Shown here: in pieces, positions 1 to 7,555 of the stretch
Position numbering within the stretch: the first letter of the stretch is position 1
How the letters are laid out: each line of letters opens with the position of its first letter
Assembly: GCA_009731375.1 (NCBI GenBank)
Contig: BJOX01000047.1
Coordinates: 1,230,830-1,255,994, forward strand
DNA: 25,165 nt
Source: Paulinella micropora
Lineage: Eukaryota > Cercozoa > Imbricatea > Euglyphida
Reading direction: 5' to 3'
The notes under the pieces: model-generated
Database searches by the model: none
What the model saw: only the letters and a program-made list of their open reading frames with translations
What the model was told of the DNA's origin: nothing
Program-made: the position numbers and the translations under genes

Positions 1-666
1 CGAAAGACAGTCAGAGATTTGCAAAAATACTCTGATGTGTGTGGTTTGAGAGGCAACAAAGTGCACAGACTTGAAAGGTAGAGTACTACGCTCGTGTCCT
101 TCAAGTTTGTTTGTATCTGTGAGTGTTTGTTTGTACGTCTGTTGACCTACTCTGTCTCTGTCTCAAGAGAGAACAAAAGAACAGCTACGAGGTCTGGTGT
201 CTGGCCTCCTTGTGAGGACACAGATACAGGCTGTGGAGAGGGTACTGAGACACCTACTCACAAACGCCTAGACGTCTAGTTTTGCAAAAAGAGCTCTGTG
301 GGGATGTGCTGGAGTATTTGTTTTTTGGAACACCTACTCAGAAGAGATAGGTCTGTCCAATTTTTCTTTCTGCTCAAAAACAAGCCAGAAAAGAAATCAG
401 CCTTGTGCTGGTGACTCCAATGTTACAATCCCCGAAGATAGCTCAATAAAAAGTCGGTAATACAACCAGACACAAATCCCCAAAAGAGAATGATGTCTCG
501 TTATATTAGCTCAGTGAAGCCGAAAAGAAAAAGGCAACAGACCAAGGTTAAATGGCATTAGATCAAATCCGGCCAAACGATATTGAAAATAATGGGAAAA
601 AACTAGGTGCACCTGACACCAGAAAAAGTGTACTTTTTACTAGCTATCCGGGGGGTGATGCCTACA
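1..666 (-). mobile_element. LTR retrotransposon, second copy, 5' end only (LTR + leader)
   Basis: This stretch is the reverse complement of 6544-7213, the 5' LTR and leader of the complete element in this window. It is therefore the start of another copy in the opposite orientation, and its body continues beyond the left edge. Positions 421-666 are the LTR, about 403-420 the primer-binding site, and 1-402 the leader. By hand alignment it differs from the complete copy by scattered substitutions and small indels, for example a 4-base deletion near 379, so it is a separate and older insertion. It lies inside a viral polymerase gene. The 61-codon ORF at 94-279 runs antisense to the leader and is not a gene. 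Confidence 0.93.
421..666 (-). repeat. 5' LTR of the minus-strand retrotransposon copy
   Basis: This is a 246-bp LTR beginning TGTTACA and ending GCCTACA on the plus strand, so it reads TGTAGG...TGTAACA in element orientation. Compared with the 3' LTR at 16688-16934 I count about seven substitutions and a 1-base indel, roughly 3% divergence. The outer side abuts the viral polymerase fragment at 667. The target duplication cannot be checked because the other end is outside the window. Confidence 0.93.
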
Positions 667-1839
667 ACTTAGGAATACATTCATCGCCTGCTACATATTT
701 AAAGCCGATACCCGAAATAGTATAACCCGCTATGTATGGTGTGTGTAATTCGTATTCATTTGTAAAATTCTCTAAGTCATAATGAAATACCTCATCAAAA
801 TGATTGTTATACTTAGCCTCTTCAAAAGTAGTTAATAAAGACCTCACTTGATTTTCTTTCTTTCTGAGTTTCGCTCTTACATAAGAAATTCTTTTATTAT
901 TACATTTATGATTATTATAATACTCTTTATAACAATCTGGACACTTATTTTTGTTTCTTTTTATGAAACTTATATAATGTCCTTTGAGTAGATAACAAAG
1001 CACATCCGCGGTTATTAAAGTGTCTTCACAAGTGGCTTCGCCACATTGCGACGCTCCGCTCGCATAGTTTTTGAATGTCTGTTTGCTTGTTGCATCAGTT
1101 AATTCAAAATACTTTCCTTCAATACAATATTTTTTAAGATTTCAAAGCCGACTGATAAAGGTATCGGAGTATTAGACTCTAGTTTGAATTCTTGCCTAAT
1201 ATCATTACCTACTTTTTTATTGAGTTTTGATTTTCCTTTCAAAGGTAGATTTAATATATCCTTAACAACATAGAAGAAACAATTATTATCCTTACTCCTT
1301 GGATTAATATGAATTCCTTCGTCTGATTTATTTTTCAAGTCCTTACCTGAAGAATTACAACCTCCTCCGTCTTCTTGGATAATTTGAATATTTATGTATT
1401 GAATAATTCGTTCATATCTGCGAGCACTGGATTCGAGATTTTGTTCATTATATAGATTTTTATCACGAAACAGATCATCAATGTCTTTTAACTTAACTGC
1501 ATTGAAAGTTTTCCATTTATAAAACTTACTATCATCAACATCCGTTATATAAGCAAACTTAACATGAATACTCGCCTCGTTTGTCATACCTCTAGTTCTA
1601 ACATCTCTGAATGCTCTCATAATTGTTAGTTCAATCGCATCCATATCATAAAAGTTTATATCAAGATTTTTGAAAGGGTATGTAAAGCCATTTATACCTC
1701 TATTTCTTATTGGTCTTAGTTCAACAAGTTTTACCTCTCGCTTCTTCGCCTCCTGTGTCTTAGTTTCCCTTAAGTTCGCCCTTACCTTCGCTAGTTCTAC
1801 ATTTTCCTTCGTTGGTCTGGGTGGTAAAGGTGGTGGCAT
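667..1839 (-). pseudogene. Protein-primed family B DNA polymerase, N-terminal fragment
   Basis: This looks like the N-terminal third of the protein-primed PolB used by Polintons, Polinton-like viruses and some virophages to replicate linear DNA. The start at 1839 opens an ORF beginning MPPPLPPRPT. About residues 170-235 contain the stretch INPRSKDNNCFFYVVKDI, which resembles the conserved pre-polymerase segment of these proteins. A second frame (1112 down to 667) continues the protein with a Cys/His cluster (CPDC...HKC) and then YDLENFTNEYELHTPYIAGY. The latter matches a 3'-5' exonuclease Exo I motif, with D-L-E as the metal ligands. The two frames overlap and switch at a TTT run near 1111-1115, so a single-base indel explains the break. 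The gene is cut at 666 by an LTR, which supplies the present stop codon. The polymerase palm motifs are absent. Family assignment rests on these motifs only. Confidence 0.68.
1032..1064. repeat. Two adjacent GC-rich hairpins inside the polymerase fragment
   Basis: GTGGC-TTC-GCCAC (1032-1044) is a perfect palindrome with a 3-base loop. It is followed at 1047-1064 by TGCGA...TCGCA around an 8-base loop. The GC content is far above the surrounding AT-rich gene. The frame stays open through both hairpins. Confidence 0.7.
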
Positions 1840-1972
1840 ATTTTACTTTTATATTAGTGTGGATATAAAAATAATAAAATAAATTAAATTGTTTTACCGA
1901 TATTATATATATAAAAAATCTTACTTTTAAATAGAATTATTTTACACTTGCGGAAAAAAGTATTTTCAACCT
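1840..1972. other. AT-rich intergenic stretch upstream of the polymerase fragment
   Basis: This short, very AT-rich interval lies between the polymerase start and the next minus-strand pseudogene. It presumably holds the polymerase promoter, but I recognise no specific motif. Confidence 0.4.
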
Positions 1973-2150
1973 TTAGGATTTCTCTCTTGCTTTCATTTCT
2001 TCATACTCTTTAAGTTTCCTGTTTCGTTCTTTCAGTTTTTCCTTTCTTCTTATATTTACTTCTTTGCGGTGCTTATAATAATAAGCAGTTGCTTTTTCAT
2101 TGTTAGCCTTTCGTTTATCCTGGTGTGAGATATTTCTTGTGTCTTCCCAT
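1973..2150 (-). pseudogene. Small basic viral protein, frameshifted
   Basis: The ATG at 2150-2148 starts MGRHKKYLT and then reaches a stop after 11 codons. A +1/-1 shift near 2125 opens a frame running to the stop at 1973-1975. That frame contains DKRKANNEKATAYYYKHR and a charged, helical Lys/Arg/Glu-rich tail. Short basic proteins with a 'KKY.T..DK..AN....YY.KHR' layout are common in protist viruses and may bind DNA, but I know no defined function. One single-base indel would account for the break. It sits directly downstream of the repeated intergenic motif, as does its neighbour, so these small ORFs were probably separate transcription units. Confidence 0.45.
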
Positions 2151-2154
2151 ATCT

Positions 2155-2206
2155 ATATTATAAGTAATAATATTTATTTTTTAAACAGTTTTACATTTTA
2201 TTTTTA
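2155..2206. repeat. Intergenic direct repeat, left copy
   Basis: This 52-bp AT-rich sequence is repeated almost exactly at 2470-2523. It spans the end of one minus-strand ORF (encoding ...KNKM-stop) and the spacer before the next start codon, so it probably combines a gene end and a promoter. Confidence 0.75.
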
Positions 2207-2469
2207 TTTAATACTATCATAGCCCGTAATTTAAGTTGTGCGATTGCTTCTTCACAAATTTGCCATTTATGTATATTTAGTGTAGTTGAAGGTTCTTCTT
2301 ATATTTTGTTCTTTTGTTCTATCCAAAACTTAAAAGCCTTACTATATCGTTGAAGCACTTCTCTTTTTGTGTATTTCTTAATCCTTCTATCGTCCGCTAA
2401 TGCTTCTGGAAAATGTAAGTTGTATAGTTCTTTCATTTCCTTGTCCGCTTGTATCATTATAGAAGTCAT
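2191..2469 (-). pseudogene. Small viral ORF interrupted by a stop codon
   Basis: The ATG at 2469-2467 opens 56 codons (MTSIMIQADKEMKELYNLHF...) to a TAA at 2299-2301. The same frame then continues for another 35 codons to a TAA at 2191-2193, ending LNKNKM. I do not recognise the family. The product would have been about 92 residues, charged and probably helical. It lies between a zinc-finger ORF and a small basic ORF on the same strand, with near-identical spacers on both sides. The internal TAA suggests decay. Alternatively the ORF is simply 56 codons and the extension is chance. Confidence 0.45.
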
Positions 2470-2523
2470 ATTATATATAAGTAATAATATTTATTTTTTT
2501 AAATGGTTTTACATTTTATTTTT
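2470..2523. repeat. Intergenic direct repeat, right copy
   Basis: This is the partner of 2155-2206. In minus-strand reading it runs from the KNKM-stop of the zinc-finger gene through an AATAAATATTATT...TATATAATAT segment to the ATG of the next gene. A similar core lies upstream of the penton gene in the right viral block. Confidence 0.75.
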
Positions 2524-2958
2524 AAAATATCTTTCTATGTCGTCGTTTCTATATGCTATATGAATTACTTCATGACCTCCTACCATAACCTCTTCTTTCT
2601 CCGCGAAAAAATCTCTATGTGATTGACTTTTTTCATGTGTGTATTTGCTGTATATTCCTATCGTCTTTCCACAGACACAAGTATATTTTTCTTTAATCTT
2701 TTGCTTTCTCCATTCTGTCTTCTTTTGCTTCGCTAATTGGTTGTAATCTGTATTTTTATTATCTTCTTCGTATTTTGATAATACTTCCTTTTCGTAAAAT
2801 TCCCTCGCTTGCTTTTCTACTTCTTCCTTTGTTTTCTTTTTTCCTATGTAAAATACCTTTCTTTTTTGTTCGCCATTTTCTCTCCATCTAACATCAATTT
2901 CATTCTTCTTAATACATACTCCACCTTTTGACACTTTTCTGATTGTTCTCTCACTCAT
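2509..2958 (-). CDS. Putative DNA-binding zinc-finger protein of viral type
   Basis: This is an intact 149-codon ORF and the only unbroken gene in the left viral fragment. Residues about 10-60 (GGVCIKKNEIDVRWRENGEQ...) have the alternating pattern of an AP2/integrase-arm-like three-stranded sheet, followed by a charged helix. Residues about 92-120 contain C-V-C, then H and H five residues apart (YTCVCGK...YTHEKSQSH), a C2H2-like finger. This suggests nucleic-acid binding, perhaps regulation or replication. I know no exact family, so the role is inferred. It starts next to an AT-rich leader (2959-3010), reads in the same direction as the polymerase fragment, and shares its terminal KNKM coding repeat with the next ORF. 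Confidence 0.6.
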   Translation of the reverse strand: MSERTIRKVSKGGVCIKKNEIDVRWRENGEQKRKVFYIGKKKTKEEVEKQAREFYEKEVLSKYEEDNKNTDYNQLAKQKKTEWRKQKIKEKYTCVCGKTIGIYSKYTHEKSQSHRDFFAEKEEVMVGGHEVIHIAYRNDDIERYFKNKM

Positions 2959-4190
2959 TCTATATTATGTCAGTTTTATTTCTTTTAGATAATAAATAAA
3001 AATATGACATACGTTTTTCTCGTAGTGTGCTGTAGAAGGCTTTTTGTTTGTTTTTGTTTCTTTTGTATTTATAATCAATAGGATGCTCTGCAACAACCTG
3101 GAAGTGTCGAGAATTTGATAAAATTCGCGACACCTTCTAGGTTATCAACTACTAAGTAGGAGGTGTGTTATATGTCCGTAGCAAGTAGGATATGAAACTT
3201 AATATTGTTTTCATTGTCTATGCGGTTTTTCCCGTTTTTCTGAAACGTCTTGCTTATTTTCCATGCTCCTCACTCTGGTCAGTACTATCCACATATTTCA
3301 GTGATCCTAGAACGAGTGGCGATTTTGCAGGAGGTGTTCTTATCAATGCTAACAGCGGTGAAACATACGATACTGACCTGCTCTGTCTCTTGTTCTTACG
3401 GTTGCCTCTGTATTTCACTGTTTCACCACACCTGTCCCCCCCAATAGCTGATCTGTCCAAACTTGCATGTTTTTTGGTAAAGTCTTGTGCTTTTCATCAT
3501 CTGTAGAGTATCGAGCTGTTTGTTGTTGCTTTTGATATCTCGGATTAGTTGTCAACGCTATGGCAAAACCAATTTTCGACATGAAATAGTGTGTGAGATC
3601 ATATGGGACTGTTTGTTGCTCTCTTTCGCGATTCTTAGTTTTGGTTTCAGTGGCGATTTTTTTCTTGGCTTGTTTTGCTTTGCTAATCGGTCCTTAAACC
3701 TGCGCCCACATCAGCTGTAAATGTTGTGACAGTTAGAATGGTTTGTGATAGTACTTGTGATGTGATACTGGTCGCTTTTGCTTGGCCCACTGGTTGGTCA
3801 GCACCAGTGACTTTGCAAATACACTTGTAACCCTTGATTTTTTACAGTCTATAACGTTTTTTGAGTTCCTTGATGGGCTTTTAGTCGACTTTGGAGCACC
3901 TCACCCCCTTCTACTGCGATTGCTGACCAGTTTTCACGCTTCGTAAAAGATTTATGTATGAGAAAAATTCGTTTTGCTCGCCTAGTCAATCGTACACTTT
4001 TGTATGCATGTTTGTTTTGCTTCATTTTACCTGTTATCTCAAACCCATGTATCGACCATGGTCAAATGAATATTTTTGTTCAACGTCATCCGCCCACCCT
4101 TTTGGCATGAATCAAGGCCTTTATGTGTCTTGTACTTGCCATACTCTTGTACCTATTCATGTAGCTGGCGCCTCGCTAAGTAACTATCTG
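2959..4190. other. Non-coding region spanning the viral-to-host transition
   Basis: The first 60-90 bases are AT-rich and probably belong to the viral zinc-finger promoter. From about 3050 the composition becomes balanced and host-like. The open frames here (3192-3506, 3487-3720, 3954-4229) lack recognisable domains and overlap in several frames, so I do not call genes. Nothing else is recognisable apart from the palindrome at 3095-3143. Confidence 0.5.
3095..3143. repeat. Long imperfect palindrome
   Basis: The arms of about 22-23 bases start AACCTGGAAG and end CCTTCTAGGTT around a short centre. They pair with one or two mismatches and one single-base bulge. The palindrome lies just past the AT-rich viral sequence, so it could mark an old element end or be a transcribed hairpin. 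Confidence 0.65.
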
Positions 4191-4286
4191 TTTGTCTATT
4201 TATCTGTCTGTCTGTTTGTATGTCTATGAATCTATTTACTCGCTTATCTATCTGTTCATTTATCTAGCCATCTGTCCGTTTGTCCA

Positions 4287-4363
<77 letters not shown>

Positions 4364-4388
4364 TTCCCTCCCCCCCTCTCTCTCTCTC

Positions 4389-4447
<59 letters not shown>

Positions 4448-5152
4448 NNNNNNNNNNNNNNNNNNNNNNNNNNNNNNNNNNNNNNNNNNNNNNNNNNNNN
4501 NNNNNNNNNNNNNNNNNNNNNNNNNNNNNNNNNNNNNNNNNNNNNNNNNNNNNNNNNNNNNNNNNNNNNNNNNNNNNNNNNNNNNNNNNNNNNNNNNNNN
4601 NNNNNNNNNNNNNNNNNNNNNNNNNNNNNNNNNNNNNNNNNNNNNNNNNNNNNNNNNNNNNNNNNNNNNNNNNNNNNNNNNNNNNNNNNNNNNNNNNNNN
4701 NNNNNNNNNNNNNNNNNNNNNNNNNNNNNNNNNNNNNNNNNNNNNNNNNNNNNNNNNNNNNNNNNNNNNNNNNNNNNNNNNNNNNNNNNNNNNNNNNNNN
4801 NNNNNNNNNNNNNNNNNNNNNNNNNNNNNNNNNNNNNNNNNNNNNNNNNNNNNNNNNNNNNNNNNNNNNNNNNNNNNNNNNNNNNNNNNNNNNNNNNNNN
4901 NNNNNNNNNNNNNNNNNNNNNNNNNNNNNNNNNNNNNNNNNNNNNNNNNNNNNNNNNNNNNNNNNNNNNNNNNNNNNNNNNNNNNNNNNNNNNNNNNNNN
5001 NNNNNNNNNNNNNNNNNNNNNNNNNNNNNNNNTGTGTGTGTGTGTGTGTGTGTGTGCATGTTTGTGTGTTTCTGTCTGTGTGTGTTTCTGTCTGTGTGTG
5101 TGTGTGTCTGTGTGTGTGTCGGTGTGTGTGTCGGTGTGTGTCTGTGTGTGTG

Positions 5153-5186
<34 letters not shown>

Positions 5187-5340
5187 TCTCTGTGTCTGTC
5201 TGTGTGTGTGTGTGTGTGTGTGTGTCTGTGTGTGTGTCTGTGTGTTGTGTGTGTTGTGTGTGTGTCTGTGTCTGTGTGTCTGTGTATGTCTGTGTGTATG
5301 TGTGTGTTATGTGTGTGTGTGGGTGTGTGTGGGTGTGACT
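4191..5340. repeat. Compound microsatellite with a 585-N assembly gap
   Basis: Degenerate TCTG/TCTA units (4191-4290) lead into (CT)n with minor interruptions (4291-4447). Then comes a run of N at 4448-5032, followed by (GT)n with an embedded (CT)n block (5033-5338). The long open frames across it are low-complexity artefacts of the repeat and the Ns. The gap length is probably an estimate. Confidence 0.97.
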
Positions 5341-6543
5341 TAAGGTAGACCCCACACCCCTTGAACGAAGGTCTTCGTCTAGGATCAGTTGCAAGTAACG
5401 CTCCAAGGCCCATAACCTAATGGACAAAAACCTCCGCACTTGCTTTCCGTCTTAAACCGGCACTCGGCGCGTCCCCCTCCTACCGGCTTGCGACTTACAA
5501 ACTCGAAGAATTTAACAATACTGAACAATACCCGCCAGTCCAACTGCCGACGTCACAAAAGATGTACCTTCCAGAATTGACCCACGAAACGTACGGATAT
5601 GGGTAAAAATGGGTAATGGTAAAAAGCTGGTGCCACCAGAACCATGATAAGTACTACAATTGACTGTATTAACAACTAATAATACTACTAACAGTAACGA
5701 CTACTACTAAGGGATGATTGAGCAATAAGGGATATAACTGAGGAGAACTTTCAAGGGTCTACTGATTAATGTCCAATAGACAGATGATCAAGTTAGGTAT
5801 AAACCGGTCACTCACGGACCTTACCCTATCTTTCACTTGCGGTTTGCCGGGAGACTCCGTAAGAATTTGAAGTCAGGCCGGTCGCTCACAGCCAGAGGCT
5901 TTAAACCGACCGTGCATCAACTCAGAACTGAATTGCCAGAGAGCAAACTAAACTAAATGCGTGACTAACAGTAACCGCTACTCAAATTGATATGGTCCAG
6001 TACACGGTGGCAATCTTAAAAAGCGTAACCGGGGCACACATGATCAAGTTGACTGCCTTGAACTTGAATATCCAGTAACGGTTACTCGGGGGCCTAATGA
6101 CTTTATAAAATGAATGATTGCAGCTTACAGAAAGAAATCAGACTTGGAGTGATAATTCTGACTTAATATCAACTTGAAGTTAGCCCGTGCCGTCCAACGG
6201 TTTGCATCCCCCTGCACTCAAAACACATGATCTCAAGACTGAAAAAGCATATATCACCAGGAAGCGCATCAATGAGCGCATCATAAAATTTCCCTCCCTC
6301 TGCTTTTTCTCTTGACACCGCTTTCAAGTTCTTTCTGAAAATTTCCGAGAAACAGAGGAAAATTTCCATACCGGGCCAGTCAATTTTATTAGCGACCCAG
6401 ATTGTTACGATAGTCACGTAGTACCGGCGATATTTAATAACAGATAACTGTCACGCCGTAGTAGTACTAACCGGCCGATATGAAGACTCTGTGGAGTACC
6501 TAAAGTAGGGACTCCGTAGCCTTCAGACCGTGCCAAGGATAAC
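5341..6543. other. Host-like non-coding region, no gene recognised
   Basis: About 1.2 kb of balanced composition with stops in all frames. The longest frame (82 codons, minus strand, 6169-6417) has no recognisable domain. Short motifs recur loosely, such as CCGGTC(A/G)CTCAC near 5804 and 5878. It directly flanks the retrotransposon insertion. Confidence 0.5.
6540..6543. other. Target site duplication, left (TAAC)
   Basis: TAAC immediately precedes the 5' LTR and is repeated at 16935-16938 just after the 3' LTR. A 4-bp duplication fits a gypsy-type integrase and shows that both ends belong to one insertion. Confidence 0.85.
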
Positions 6544-6789
6544 TGTAGGCATCACCCCCCGGATAGCCGGTAAAAAGTACCATTTTCTGGTGTCAGGTGC
6601 ACCTAGTTTCTTCCCATTATTTTCAATATCGTTTGGTCGGATTTGACCTAATGCCATTTTAACCTTGGTCTGTTGCCGTTTTCTTTTCTGCTTCACTGAG
6701 CTAATATAACGAGACATCATTCTCTTTTGGGGATTTGTGTCTGGTTGTATTACCGACTTTTTATTGAGCTATCTTCGGGGATTGTAACA
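6544..6789 (+). repeat. 5' LTR
   Basis: This LTR is 246 bp, starts TGTAGGC and ends TTGTAACA. It lacks one C of the 3' LTR and differs at two other positions. A TATA-like AATATAACG lies near 6699-6707. I could not place U3, R and U5. Confidence 0.96.
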
Positions 6790-6790
6790 T

Positions 6791-6808
6791 TGGAGTCACC
6801 AGCACAAG
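6791..6808 (+). promoter_or_regulatory. Primer-binding site (candidate)
   Basis: TGGAGTCACCAGCACAAG starts one base after the 5' LTR and would pair with an RNA ending in CCA, as expected of a tRNA primer. I cannot identify which tRNA. The same sequence is conserved next to the LTR of the older copy (403-420). Confidence 0.7.
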
Positions 6809-7555
6809 GCTGATTTCTTTTCTGGCTTGTTTTTGAAACAGCAGAAAGAAAAATTGGACAGACCTATCTCTTCTGAGTAGGTGTTCCAAAAAACAAATAC
6901 TCCAGCACATCCCCACACAGCTCTTTTTGCAAAACTAGACGTCTAGGCGTTTGTGAGTAGGTGTCTCAGTACCCTCTCCACAGCCTGTATCTGTGTCCTC
7001 ACAAGGAGGCCAGACACCAGACCTCGTAGCTGTTCTTTTGTTCTCTCTTGAGACAGAGACAGAGTAGGTCAACAGACGTACAAACAAACACTCACAGATA
7101 CAAACAAACTTGAAGGACACGAGCGTAGTACTCTACCTTTCAAGTCTGTGCACTTTGTTGCCTCTCAAACCACACACATCAGAGTATTTTTGCAAATCTC
7201 TGACTGTCTTTCGACAATAGGTCTGAACAAGTGTCAGACGACAAGTCGACTTCTCAAGGAGTGCTTCTCTAGCCTCTTTGACATTATCTGTACATAGGTC
7301 CTCGTACCTCATAACAGATACAACAACAAAAAGAGAAAAAGAAAAGAGGAGTGGAGAAGGAGATCAAATTTTCAGAGAAAGTCGTACAGATTACTTCTTT
7401 CTCACAAAAAAAAAAAAAAAAAAATAAGACATAGAGGTGAGACGCTCTCTCTCTATACTGTCTTTTCGTTTTTTCTCTCTATTCGTTCCTCATAGACGAA
7501 CAGAGCAATTACGGGGTAGAAACAACTCTGTCTCATCCGTATTCCTTCAGCGTCC

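Noticed and set aside
94-279. 61-codon ORF, repeated identically at 6935-7120 on the other strand
   Set aside because: It is antisense to the retrotransposon leader and identical only because the two leaders are copies. No domain and no start context.
3192-3720. Several overlapping plus-strand ORFs of 65-104 codons
   Set aside because: Cys/Leu/Phe-rich translations without recognisable domains, overlapping in different frames. Expected by chance in this non-coding region.
4192-5413. Open frames of up to 385 codons
   Set aside because: They consist of CT/GT repeat translations (SLSL, VCVC, RERE, HTHT) and 585 Ns.
6169-6417. 82-codon minus-strand ORF
   Set aside because: No recognisable motif, in an otherwise stop-rich non-coding region. 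Treated as chance.
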